This document shows positions 29,610 through 40,500 of a stretch of 64,000 nucleotides of DNA, piece after piece; positions within the stretch are counted from its first letter, which is position 1, and every line of letters starts with the position of its first letter. The notes beneath the pieces were generated by a model. It worked only from the letters and a program-made list of their open reading frames with translations, had not been told where the DNA came from and did no database searches. Made by a program: the position numbers and the translations under genes. Source of the stretch: Zygnema cylindricum (taxonomy: Eukaryota > Streptophyta > Zygnematophyceae > Zygnematales > Zygnemataceae). The stretch is taken from positions 62,001 through 126,000 of the forward strand of contig JBBHKE010001496.1 of NCBI GenBank assembly GCA_037447655.1. Direction: 5' to 3'.

Positions 29610-30960
29610 CTTTAGGGCACAACATGCTGATATGTATTCAACCTCTATTGTAGACTGAGTTGTGACCTTTTGGAGCTTATTGCTCCAACAGCAAGTTCCA
29701 TTTCCAATCTGTACAACAAAACCGGTTGTTGATTTTCTGCTGGGTATGTCACCATAGCTAGCGTCGCTCCAAGTTTGCAATTTCACTTCTCCTCCTCCAA
29801 AACAAGTTTGAGGTTCTGAATACGTACCAAATATCTCAAAACTCTCTCAGCAACTTCCCAATCTGCTCTCTTAGGATTCTGCATACTGCTAGTTAAAACA
29901 CCAACATCAGCTGCAACATCAGGCCTCAAACACTTCATAAAATAAATGAGGCTTCAGAATACATGCTTGTTTGGTTTTGTAGACATAAAATCCTCCTCCC
30001 TTCACTGTAGACTCTCACTGACCATAATACCTAAGTCAGAATCACTTCCCTGTGATTTTTGCATGAACTCCATGGGAGATACACACCCTTTTACCTTGTT
30101 CATTTTGAATATTTCCAGCATGTTTTCTATAGCCTCTTTTTGAGTTAGCATGATCAGCTTCTTAATTATATCTCTCTCTACTTGTATCCCTAAGATATAC
30201 TTGGCCTCACCGAGGTCCTTCATTTCTAATCTTGATCTTAAGGCTGCCTTTATGCAGTTTATTTCACTCATGGATGTGCTAATAAGTAATAAATCATCTA
30301 CATTCACAAAAATAGAAAGTACTCCATCTTCACGCTGTAGAACATATACAGAGTGATCTGAACTAATCCTTTTAAAGCCTAGTCTAGTTAAAAACTCATC
30401 AATCTGAACTAATCCTTTTAAAGCCTAGTTTAGTTAAAAACTCATCAAACTTCAGGTTCCACTCTCTAGGGGCTTGTTTCAGCCCATCCAAAGATTTTAA
30501 CAATTTGCACACTAATTTCTCCTTTCCTTTAAATTCATACATATCTGGTTGCTGCATATAGATGGTATTTTCAAGCTCCCCATGCATAAAGGAAGTTTTG
30601 ATATCTATTTGATGTACTTCCATATTTTTTATTGGAACTAGACTTAACAAAATTCTAACAGTTGGAAACCTTACAACAGGAGAGAAAGTCTCCTCAAAAT
30701 CAATTCTTTCTTTCAGATTGTACCCCTAAGCCATAAGTGTGGCCTTGTACCTTTCCATGATGTTTTCCAGTTTCAGCTGTACCTTGAACACCCATTTGCT
30801 GCCAATGGCTTTTCTATACATAAGAAGATCCACTAACTCCGACGTTTGAGCCACCGTTATTCACTTCATCTTGTCATTTGCCGCCTTAATCTAATGGGTT
30901 CTTTCGGGTGATGAGAAGGCTTCGCGGATGGTCAAAGGTTCTTTTGAGGCGGTAGAGTTG
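29610..30960 (-). pseudogene. Copia G reverse transcriptase and RNase H
   Basis: RNase H: TWSDASYGDIPSRKSTTGF and STIEVEYISA at 29,610-29,790. RT: 30,002-30,307 with NVDDLLLIST, where Asn replaces the catalytic-box Tyr, and GEAKYILGIQ. N-terminal RT is at 30,399-30,650 with QIDIKTSFMHGEL and LLKSLDGLKQAP. A 46-bp tandem duplication (30,357-30,448) shifts the frame between the two. Further decayed RT sequence reaches about 30,960. Confidence 0.85.
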
Positions 30961-30974
30961 GCAAAGTGCAAACT

Positions 30975-31295
30975 TTATTGCTGACGGCTACTGGATCTCT
31001 TTCCCCTTGGAAATTTAGAGGCTGAGAACGATGAAATCTGGGCGTTCCGTGTCTGTCTAGTAACTGGTTGTGTATGCTCCGACAACAGTTGAGCAGGCTT
31101 TAATTGAACCATCGGAGGAAGTAGAGGATCTGAAGAAACTGTCTCCATAAGCAAAGGCTGTGGTACTTGAAAATAAATAGTTTTTTTGTCGTTGAAAATC
31201 AAATATTCTGGTTTTTTGTCCTGTGGTGGTTTATCTCTCACTTTGAACAGATCAACTGATTCCTCTTCATCTTTTATGATTATGTTCTTTAACAC
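30975..31295 (-). pseudogene. Copia G integrase-RT linker
   Basis: 106 codons, acidic then Ser/Pro/Gln-rich, ending ASKFPRGKRSSSRQQ. The equivalent motif (KFPGGKRSSNRL, EFPRGVRRSA) is seen in copies E and D at the same place before RT. It has no enzymatic motif and is a spacer in the polyprotein. Confidence 0.7.
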
Positions 31296-32260
31296 AATAA
31301 CTTTCTGTTTATCTAGAACACAAACTCTATACCCTTACCAGTGATCATCATATCCCATGAAGATACCTGGTAATCATTTCGGCCCCATTTTCGAAGTATT
31401 ATAAGTTGTATTCAAGATGAAACATTTACTTCCAAATACTTTGAAATGACTCACTTAAGGTTTTCTGCCTGTCCACAATTCATATGGAGTTGTACTAACT
31501 GACCTAGACCAAATCATATTTTTAATGTAAACTGCATAATTAATAGCCTTAGCTCGGAATTTCAGATCCACATGTTTATCTTCAAGCATGGACCTAGCAC
31601 TTTTTGTCACTGTTCTATTTAGCCTTTCAGAGACACCATTGTGTTGAGGTGTATAAAAAACTATCAAGTGATGACTAATATCTTTTTGAAGAATAAACTG
31701 TTCAAATTCTTTTTACGTATATTCTCCTCCGTTGTCTGATCTGAACTCCAAAATCGAAACCCCATGTAGTTTTTTTGCCCAAGCTTTGTAGTGTTTCAAT
31801 TGTCCGAACACTTCACTCTTTTTTTTAATGAAACATACTTTAGTGAATATGGAGAAATCATCAATAAGGGTAACCATAATGCGTACCCCTCCAGCAGATG
31901 GCACCTGAGCAGGTCCGAGAACATTAGAATGGATTAGGTGCAACAATTTTTCTGACCGGTGTTCCGATTCCTGAGAAATGGTAGCTTGTGTATTTTTCCC
32001 TTAGAGCATCCATCACAAGTTTTCACTAGCTAATCTGTGAGGGAAACACCTTCTACTTTGCCAGCTTTTACCATCTTCTTCAAGCTATCATAGTTTACAT
32101 GTCCTAATCTCTTATGCCATAACTTATTTCCACACATAACACTCGAGTAAAGAACATCATTTTCTTTACATTTAGCCATATCCATGCCGTACAATTTGCT
32201 TGCATCTCTAGTTCCTGTAACTGATACTTTTCCTAACTTGCTAACAACCTGTCTACCCCT
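31296..32260 (-). pseudogene. Copia G integrase
   Basis: 31,713-31,946 carries HSNVLGPAQVPSAGG (Asn in place of the first catalytic Asp) and FRSDNGGEYT with the second Asp. 31,455-31,667 has HNGVSERLNRTV with the catalytic Glu, then TPYELWTGRKP. The GAG-pre-integrase zinc part is in pieces at about 31,950-32,140. Stops and frame changes separate the parts. Confidence 0.82.
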
Positions 32261-33312
32261 TTAAGGGTGACCTCAAAACCTTTGATTTCAACCATAGATG
32301 TGGAAAACATATTTTAGTAGAGTCCTTTCAATTGACTTCCCCCCCACATCAACTAGCAAAGAGGCATCACCTTGAGCATTTGTTTGGACACTCATGCCAC
32401 AAGCATAGTACATATTCCTTGCAGGTGTTGCTTTCATATTTGTAAAAATCGCATTGTTCTATCACATGTGGGCCGATGTTGCGGTATCCATGATCCATCC
32501 GTTGTCCTTTGAGTCCGCCTTTGCCACCGCCATAGCAAATAATTCCGATTTTTCATGCTCACTGAAGCTCTGAGACTCATCATCTTAGCTTGAAGAAGCT
32601 AAAAACAGTGCATTGCTCTGTGACTAAATCCTTGAAAAACTTTGGTTAAACTGACTTTGCTGCCAGCCACGCTTGTATTATCCTATTTTATTTGCCTTTT
32701 TAAGTTTATGACAATACCTGTATCCATGACATTTTTCAAAACAATAAAAAAATGCTATAGAGGACTGTATTTTTTGGCTTTGAATAAACTGTTTAAATTG
32801 ACCCTGATTTTGATTAAACTGATTCCTTTGATGATTAAACTGACTTTTTAATTGATTAAGCTGATTTTTCGTGTCAAAGTCTTTGCTAAAAGCTTCTATT
32901 ATCTTATCTCCATTAAAGACTTTAGACATAGCTTACTCCTCTAATTTAATATTGATGACTAGCTAAAGCGTCCACCTAAACTTATCATGTTGTTTGAGCT
33001 TTTCATAAGTATCTTTCATCCTGCTAGGAAGACCTCTCATGAGCAATGCAACTTGCTAGAATTCAGGAAAAGTGCCACCAGCACATCCATATGCATCGAT
33101 AAGAGTCTAAAAAATATCTATATACACTACCATAGTTCCCCCGAGTATTTGTAATCCAAATTTTCCTTTCCAACAGAAGTTCCTCTTAAACATTCGCCTT
33201 TTCATAAGACGCTTTGAGTGATTTCCAAATATCAAATGCCTTTTTCACCTTGAGTCATGACATAACCAAATTCTCTAGGAGACACAGTTTCAGAGTGTTT
33301 AGAGCTTGTGAA
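32261..33312 (-). pseudogene. Copia G protease and gag, part 1
   Basis: Around 32,470-32,510 the minus strand reads GWIMDTATSAHM, a protease motif with Thr-Ala instead of the usual Thr-Gly. A damaged zinc knuckle with CHGYRYCHKLKK lies at about 32,700-32,745, then a Gln/Asn-rich segment (32,760-32,900) of repeated short motifs such as NQFNQNQGQF. Gag sequence runs on to 33,312, where H was inserted; it resumes at 39,762. Confidence 0.75.
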
Positions 33313-34362
33313 TGTTGAAATAAGTAGTTTTTATTATATTTTCTAGGTCTAAATTTATTAGAAAACATGAAAAGAAAATGTAGGCAGCCTGCCTCTATAT
33401 CTTCTCTCTCTTGCCCCCATACTTGTTGTACTCACTGAAGGCGAGAGAGAGAGAGCAATGGAGCCATGGCTGCCTCAACTCCATAGGAAGGACTAAAGAG
33501 TGGCTTAAGCCACTCTCAACAAAAGGTTGAGTCCGGCAGGACTCGAACCCCCGACCGGCAGAGCGCGGCGTAGCCGTTAGCTCTAACCAGTCTGTCGTAG
33601 AAGTCCGTTAGGAGATATAGGGTTTCATTACTATTTAAACTATTGTAATGTACTAGATTCATTTAACTGAAACTCTTAACGCCACGCATAGATACAGTTT
33701 TTTTAAAATACGAAGTACTAAACTTGTTTGAAATGGATATCGCGCATTTTGTTTCGACAGCGAAACAAATATCGCGGAAGTATTTATTACGGCCGAGATT
33801 GAATTTCGCGTCAAATCTAACGGCGCACATCATCGCCGAAATCCCGGAATGGTCATTTTGGCATTTAGTGATGTGGTATGACCTGGCGCCACGTGGGAAG
33901 ACATCATTCGGTCGCGGGAATTCCGAGGAACGTACGGACGAGTGGAAAGTGGACACGCGTCCACTTAATGGCCTTGTCGTACAGAGGCCGTACAGAAAGT
34001 AGATCGGCAGTCGTACTTTCAAGTACTATACAGTTTTGTGATTGGTTCGTACAGGCAGTAGATAGGAGCTGTGAGAGGGAATAAGGAAAAACTAGGACTT
34101 AGGAAAATTTAGGTAGATAGTCATCTCTCTCTGAGAGTTTGTATAAATTGGCATCTTTGCCACCCTATAACTTATCGGCTGGTTGGCCGTTTTCAGTGAT
34201 TTTTTTTGCTACGGACTCAGGGGAGTCCAGGCTGCACAGGGGTGCAGTCAAATTGTCAGTTTGCCTTCTTGGGCAGAAGTGGTCGTGGCTTAAAGTGGGT
34301 TAGTTAAACACTATCTAGAGGTTTCCTGTATTCTGTAGTCCAATGGAGGACACAGAATTGCA
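33313..34362 (+). repeat. 5' LTR of H
   Basis: TGTTGAAATAAG to GAATTGCA. It contains a TATA-like TATAAATT at 34,142-34,149 about 220 bases before the LTR end, several GTAC cores at 33,930-34,050, a long palindrome (33,497-33,516), a short hairpin (33,529-33,544) and an antisense tRNA-like block (to about 33,590). The gag ATG is at 34,343, inside the LTR. Confidence 0.92.
33497..33590 (-). other. Antisense tRNA-like block and palindromes in the H LTR
   Basis: On the minus strand GGTTCGAGTCC (33,539-33,549) is an exact match to the RNA polymerase III B box (GGTTCGANTCC). About 30 bases before it, GGTTAGAGC looks like a tRNA D-arm 3' half. Between them AGAGC...CGGCTACGCCG...GCTCT would fold as a nested hairpin. 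A 20-base perfect palindrome lies next to it at 33,497-33,516. No full tRNA cloverleaf is present. The same block is at 38,891-38,984 in the 3' LTR. Confidence 0.5.
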
Positions 34363-35480
34363 GGTTATGGGCCCACCCTCTACGGTGCCCACCTTCAATG
34401 GATCTGGGTTCATCTATTGGGAAGCCATGATGATGGGAGATTTGTGTGAAAAACGATACTGGGGTATCGTCAGTGGACAAGTGAAACGTCCACCTTCGAG
34501 AACTCCACCAGGATTTGGGGGAGTAAGGTTTTCTGCAACAACGGCTGCCCCAGCGGAGGAGGCAGATGATGGGGACAGATGTGTGTCCGAAAAAGGAAAA
34601 AGGGAAGGAGACACCCCTCACTCCTATTGCCACAGTATCGGGAGCGGCGACCGTGAAAACCGTGGAGAACGATACTCAAATGTGGGAGGATGTAAACATG
34701 GCTGCCAAGAACTTCATTGTGAGGCACCTCACTCAAGGTTTGGCCACTCCTCATCTTCACATTTACAAGGCCGAGGAGTTGTGGGAGAGTTTAGTGGAGA
34801 TTTATAGAGCTGGAACTATTCAGGAGCTCCAGCTGGCTGAGCAAAAGCTATTGAGTTACACTTACAAAGGAGGAAAGATGTTAGATTACTGTAATGATCT
34901 TTCTTGTTTGTATATGGAAATGGAAAGTGCCGGGTGGACAGGTACAATGAAAATGAAAGTTAACACCCTTATCATGAAATTACCAGATGAGTTCGAAAAC
35001 ATAGTGTACCGAGTACAAGGAATGCCTGATAGTTCATGGAAATGGAACACAGTAGTCAGGATGATACTTGTGCAGGAAAACACAATGGAGATTAGGAGAG
35101 GAGGAAAGAGCATTCAAGCTCTAGCAGCAGGAGGGGACCGATGGGGGAAGGACCCGAAAAAACCTTATAGAGGGGAAAGAGATCATTCTGGGGGAAAGAG
35201 GCCCCCAAAGGGTCTTTGTCAATATTGCAAAAAGCCGGGACACTTTATTGCAGATTCTGTCAAGCTATCAGAGCTGAGGCTCCAAGAGAACCGTGGAGGA
35301 GGTTCTTCCGGAGGGAAGAAAAAGGCACTTGTGGTTACAAAAGTGTCAGGAGAAACCGAGGATGAGTCATCTGAGGAGGATGGGGAGCTTCTTCTTGACG
35401 AGAGTCTGGAGGAGAAGGAGATCCCTCGGAGGCAAAAGTGTGCCCTTGGAGCAATTCGGGAAGCTCCACAGGAAGGATAG
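34343..35480 (+). pseudogene. gag: Copia H Gag to protease junction
   Basis: Starts at the ATG at 34,343 in the LTR. An extra A near 34,590 shifts the frame; from there 34,566-35,480 is open and reads Gag (HLTQGLATPHLHIY, KVNTLIMKLPDEF), a zinc knuckle CQYCKKPGHFIADS whose last Cys is Ser, and an acidic stretch. The TAG at 35,478-35,480 replaces the Trp just before the protease active site (compare WIIDSG in F). Confidence 0.87.
34363..34377 (+). other. Primer-binding site of H
   Basis: GGTTATGGGCCCACC directly after the LTR terminus, identical to that of F. Confidence 0.78.
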
Positions 35481-36800
35481 ATCATCGACTCAGGTACATC
35501 CATGCATATGTGTCATGATAAAGAACTCTTCACTAAGCTAAGAAAGATTCCTACGGTAGAGATAGAGTATGGGGATGGGAGAGTGGTTACTACAGATCTA
35601 GTGGGATCAGTAGAACTGAAAGTCTTAGTGGAGGGTAAGACTTCTATACTTACATTCTCAGATGTACGTTACATTCCTCAGCTGAGTAAAAATCTTGTCT
35701 CTACGTCTGTGTTAGATGACAAAGAGTTTGATACTTTTACCAGAAAGGGAGTCTTTACAGCTAAGTATGGGAATGAAGTATACTTCACAGCAGATAAGGG
35801 TAGCCAAGGAATGTTTAGGCTTAACCTGAGTAATGATTAGAAGAATGCTTATTATGTTGGTGTTCCTAAGGTGATGATTTGGCATAAGCGGTTGGGGCAT
35901 GTGCATTTTGATAGATTGAGGGAAATGAAAAAGCTTGGGGTAGTAGATGGCATTCACTTTGAGGATAATATAATGATGGATGATTGAAGTGGTTGTGCTC
36001 AAGGTAAGGCTCACAGACTTCTCTTTCCTAAAGCCGCCACATATAGAGGTGAGAAAGTGTTAGATTTGGTCCACACAGATATTTGGGGACCTGCAAAAGT
36101 ACCTTCGGTTGGAGGAAAGAGGTTTATGATAACAATAACTGATGACTGGTCTAGATACTCTAGAGTCTACTTTCTGAAAACAAAGTCTGAAGCATCAACT
36201 TACTTCAAAGAATATAAAGCTTGGAGTGAGAAGTTGCATGAAACCCCCATTAAGAGGATAAGGAGTGATAATGGGGGGGAATATACCTCTAACGAGTTTG
36301 AGGTATATCTGAGAGATCAGGGAGTGCAGCACTAGAAAACTGTACCATATAACGCGGAACAAAATGGGGTAGCTGAGAGGTTGAATCGAACACTAGGAGA
36401 TAGTGTGCGCAGTATGTTGGCAGACAAGAAAATAGGAAAGAGATTTTGGGCAGAAGTAATGAACTGTGCCAACTACATTAAGAATAGAGTCCTTACCTCA
36501 GCTGTAAAGGGAATGACACCTTATGAGAGATGGGTTGGAAGGAAACCAGATATCTCACACCTTAAAGTATTTGGTAGCCAAGTTTACAGTCTTGACACGG
36601 ATAGGAAAAACTGGAAACTAGATGCTAAGGGAAAACCTGGATACTTTGTGGGATATGATGAGGATGTTAAGGGATATAGAGTCTATGACTTAGCAAAGAA
36701 AGATATCATTCTGGTCAAACACTTAGTTGTCATGGATGAAGGGAAGTCATTTGACCCCTTCAAATATACAAAGAAGATAAGGATCAGATTTGAGTCCGAA
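35481..36800 (+). pseudogene. Copia H protease and integrase
   Basis: Same frame as the previous stretch. The protease motif is weakened to DSGTSMHMC. Integrase: IWHKRLGHVHFDRL, then VHTDIWGPAK (Asp), RSDNGGEYTS (Asp) and NGVAERLNRTLGD (Glu), so all three catalytic residues are present. In-frame stops at 35,838-35,840 (TAG), 35,986-35,988 (TGA) and 36,333-36,335 (TAG) cut it. C-terminal block TPYERWVGRKPDISHLKVFG at about 36,517. Confidence 0.87.
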
Positions 36801-38693
36801 AGTGAGGAGAACTCGGTCCTTCCCGAAAAGGACATGAGTGAAACCGTGATTACAGATTCAGGGGAGATCGAAGATACAGGAGACTCACCGGAAACCTCAC
36901 ATACTCCTATGGACTTCGAGGAGATAGAAGAAGCGGGACAAGAACCGGTTTTTATGGACAGGGGAGCCGATGAGACAGTTAGAAGAAATCCAAGACTTCC
37001 ATCCATTCCAGCTTCCGAGTTTGATGGAGGAAGGAGGAGCAGCAAAAGGATACAGGAAAAACAAGCTGCCCATAAGGTAACTAAGCAATCTCACCCAGAT
37101 GAGCCTCAATCTTACTTAGAGGCAGTGAATAGTACAGAGAAAGAAAGATGGATTAGAGCCATAAATGATGAGATGGCTTCTATCATGGAAGCAAATACTT
37201 GGGAACTACCGGATTGCCCTCCAGACAGAAAACCTATTGGATGTAAATGGGTATTTAAACTAAAACTGAACCCTGATAATACAATTGAGAGGTATAAGGC
37301 TTGATTGGTAGCGAAGGGGTTCACCCAAAAAGAGGGGATTGACTATGAGGAGACCTTTGCTCCAGTTGTTCGGTTCCCATCGGTAAGGATTCTCCTCAGT
37401 CTGGCCGCAGCGAAAGACATGGAAATACACCAGATGGACATTAAGACTGCTTTTCTTAATGGTGAGTTAGGGGAAGAAATTTTTATGAGGCAACCCGAGG
37501 GGTTTGTGGAAGAAGGTGAAGAGAGCAAAGTCTGCAGGCTCATAAAGTCCTTATATGGACTGAAACAGGCTCCCCGACAGTGGAATAAGAAATTAGATGA
37601 GTTTCTCACCGATTAGGGATACATCTGGATCAGCTCTGACCATTCTTTCTATATGTTTGAAGATGAGAATGGTGTCATTTTTATTGCAATTTATGTGGAT
37701 GATCTGCTTGTGTTAAGTAAGTCTTTGGAGAATATCAATACGCTAAAGAAAGATCTTAGGGGCAGATTTGATATGAAGGATTTAGGGGAGGCAAAATATA
37801 TTTTGGGGATCCAAATGGAGAGAGATAGGGGAAAGAAGATTATCAGACTTACTCAGAAAGAAGCAATAGGTAATATGCTTGAGAAATTCCAGATGGAAAA
37901 TGCTAACAGTTGTACCACTCCTATGGACTTGAAAAAAGTAAGTGATGGGAGTGTAGAAGGAGGAGTGATGATCTGAGACGATCAGATGAGTACAGAGGAG
38001 AGAGAGTTTATGAAGTCTATCCCTTATAGACAGGTCGTAGGAAGCTTAATCTATTTTATGAATTGTACCAGGCGAGACATAGCGGCGGCAGTTGGTGTAC
38101 TTAGTAGGAGTCTTAATGATCCTAGGAAGAGGGATTCGGAGGCAGCCAAGAGAGTCATGAGATATCTGGTGGGAACTAAAGAGTTATGGTTGCATTTGGG
38201 AGGGGAGCACACTGACATCACTACTTGGAGTGATGCCAGTTATGGGGACGCACCTATGAGACGATGCACTTCTGGGTATGTGTTGTATGTTGGGGAAGGT
38301 GCTTGCTGTTGGAGCAGTTAGCGACATAAGGTGGTTGCTCAGTCCACTATGGAGGCTGAGTACATGACCTCTTGTTCTGCTGTGAAAGAGTTGATGTGGG
38401 TCAAGTCCTTATTGCAAGAACTGGGGTATATGAAAGAGGGAGTGCATGAAGTTTTTTGTGATAATCAAGCGGCCATAGCAATTGCAGCCAATCCAAAACA
38501 TCATTTTAAGGCTAAACATATGGACATAAGATTAAGTTTTGTAAGAGAAAAAGTGAAGAATAAAATAGTGAATCTTGTATATAGATCTGATGAGGAAATG
38601 GTGGCTGACATGATGACAAAACTTGTGCCCTCTCCAAAGTTAAAATATTGTAGGGAAAAATGTGGCTTAAAAGAAAAATTAAAATTAGACTAG
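36801..38693 (+). pseudogene. pol: Copia H linker, reverse transcriptase and RNase H
   Basis: Continues in one frame with stops at 37,302 (TGA, in YKA*LVAKG where F has Arg, a CGA to TGA change), 37,614, 37,974 and 38,319. The RT box YVDDLLVLS is intact at about 37,693-37,719. RNase H has TWSDASYGDAPMRRCTSGYV and STMEAEYMTSC. The final stop is at 38,691-38,693, shortly before the purine tract AAGGGGAG and the 3' LTR. Confidence 0.88.
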
Positions 38694-38706
38694 AAAATAA
38701 GGGGAG

Positions 38707-39756
38707 TGTTGAAATAAGTAGTTTTTATTATATTTTCTAGTTCTAAATTTATTAGAAAACATGAAAAGAAAATGTAGGCAGCCTGCCTCTATATCTTCTC
38801 TCTCTTGCCCCCATACTTGTTGTACTCACTGAAGGCGAGAGAGAGAGAGCAATGGAGCCATGGCTGCCTCAACTCCATAGGAAGGACTAAAGAGTGGCTT
38901 AAGCCACTCTCAACAAAAGGTTGAGTCCGGCAGGACTCGAACCCCCGACCGGCAAAGCGCGGCGTAGCCGTTAGCTCTAACCAGTCTGTCGTAGAAGTTC
39001 GTTAGGAGATATAGGGTTTCATTACTATTTAAACTATTGTAATGTACTAGATTCATTTAAGTGAAACTCTTAACGCCACGCATAGATACAGTTTTTTTAA
39101 AATACGAAGTACTGTACTTGTTTGAAATGGATATCGCGCATTTTGTTTCGACAGCGAAACAAATATCGCGGAAGTATTTATTACGGCCGAGATTGAATTT
39201 CGCGTCAAATCTAACGGCGCACATCATCGCCGAAATCTCGGAATGGTCATTTTGGCATTTAATGATGTGGCATGACCTGGCGCCACGTGGGAAGACATCA
39301 TTCGGTCGCGGGAATTCCGAGGAACGTACGGACGAGTGGAAAGTGGACACGCGTCCACTTAATGGCCTTGTCGTACAGAGGCCGTACAGAAAGTACATCG
39401 GCAGTTGTACTTTCTAGTACTATACAGTTTTGTGATTGGTTCGTACAGGCAGTAGATAGGAGCTGTGAGAGGGAATTAGGAAAAACTAGGACTTAGGAAA
39501 ATTTAGGTAGATAGTCATCTCTCTCTGAGAGTTTGTATAAATTGGCATCTTTGCCACCCTATAACTTATCGGCTGGTTGGCCGTTTTCAGTGATTTTTTT
39601 TGCTACGGACTCAGGGGAGTCCAGGCTGCACATGGGTGCAGTCAAATTGTTAGTTTGCCTTTTAGGGCAGAAGTGGTCGTGGCTTAAAGTGGGTTAGTTA
39701 AACACTATCTAGAGGCTTCCTGTATTCTGTAGTCCAATGGAGGACACAGAATTGCA
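38707..39756 (+). repeat. 3' LTR of H
   Basis: 1050 bp, same ends as the 5' LTR; TATA-like motif at 39,536-39,543, antisense tRNA-like block with exact B box at 38,933-38,943. It ends in GAATTGCA, followed by the GTGAA target copy. Confidence 0.92.
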
Positions 39757-39761
39757 GTGAA

Positions 39762-39914
39762 TTCTTCTTTGCCCATGTCGGATCCGTTTCATCAAGCGAT
39801 CCATCCAATACATTTATTGAATTGGCAGTTTCAAAGTTAGATTCCACCATATCCGCCTAATTAGCATATTTCTGTCCATTCAAGATGGAAATTCTTGAGG
39901 AAAGGCCTATAACT
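39762..39914 (-). pseudogene. gag: Copia G gag, part 2, and degenerate primer site
   Basis: The Gag N-terminal coding part inside the 5' LTR edge, cut from its continuation (32,700-33,312) by H. Next to the LTR the minus strand reads AGTTATAGGCC, a worn form of the GGTTATGGGCC primer site seen in F, H and A. Confidence 0.7.
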
Positions 39915-40500
39915 TGTTGTTCTATGACCACTGGTGAAGGTGGAGCTGGAGGAGTAGTTGTACACGTTGACGTTATTAAAACATAAGCTAACAAGTATCT
40001 TATCAATCAGCTATTTCACAGACACTACAAAGTCCAACCCAAAGGTCTAATTCACACCAAATTAAGCACAAAATAGAGCACCAAGTCCAGCCAAAAGTGG
40101 TCATCTAGTACAACAACTCCTGAGTGCGTACGCCATACTTCGTCATTTGTGGTTTCCGCTCAAATCGCGTACATTGACTCAGTTTACATCAACGATTCAT
40201 AATTGATCTCTTACAAGACATTTCCCGGATAATGGTTCAGTCTTTGTCCGTCCGATTCACCGAAATCGCTCGTTCGATGTGCAACATGTGTATGTGGGCA
40301 TCAGCGCCATTCCAAAATACCTACACTATCGTCAAGTGTTGACGCGTGTCCCTTAAGAAGTACAATGCACTCTAATGTTTTCTACTACTGTCACACAATC
40401 AAAGGTAAATACTTCATCTGTCTTAGACAAAAAGTATTCCAAGTCATATTGCTCTCCTCACAATCCCATCTACTAAGGACAAAAAATTCAAAAACCAATA
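39915..40500 (-). repeat. 5' LTR of G, internally deleted
   Basis: TGTTGTTCTATGACC at 39,915 to AAAAACCAATA at 40,500, 586 bp. Compared with the 3' LTR, about 400 bp are missing near 40,088 (between AGAGCACCA and GTCCAGCC). The last C is T (TA instead of CA). The ATAAA target copy follows at 40,501. Confidence 0.85.

Larger units (their letters stand above)
33313..39756 (+). mobile_element. Copia element H, complete with LTRs and target duplication
   Basis: 6444 bp, LTRs 33,313-34,362 and 38,707-39,756 (both 1050 bp), flanked by GTGAA at 33,308-33,312 and 39,757-39,761. The two LTRs differ at about 18 positions by my count (1.7 percent) with no length change, fewer than in F, so H is younger. 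The internal region is closely related to F, yet it carries about nine in-frame stops and a frameshift near 34,590. It is inserted in the gag of copia G. Confidence 0.93.
20632..40500 (-). mobile_element. Copia element G with nested insertions
   Basis: Minus-strand Ty1/copia of about 5.7 kb once its insertions are removed. It is flanked by perfect ATAAA duplications (20,627-20,631 and 40,501-40,505), and the satellite reads on correctly across the join. Pieces in element order: 5' LTR 39,915-40,500; gag 39,762-39,914 and 32,700-33,312; protease, integrase, linker, RT and RNase H 29,610-32,700; RNase H tail 22,872-23,184; 3' LTR 20,632-22,871. All coding parts are decayed (RT box has Asn for Tyr, protease motif is DTATS). 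Confidence 0.9.

Noticed and set aside
33529-33590. A real tRNA gene on the minus strand
   Set aside because: B box and D-arm-like parts exist, but there is no acceptor stem pairing or standard anticodon arm; listed only as tRNA-like.
33724-34022. Overlapping open frames on both strands in the H LTR (33,663-34,022 minus; 33,724-34,002 plus), repeated at 39,057-39,417
   Set aside because: They are shared because the LTRs are recent copies; no known domain, and they lie in the presumed promoter part of the LTR.
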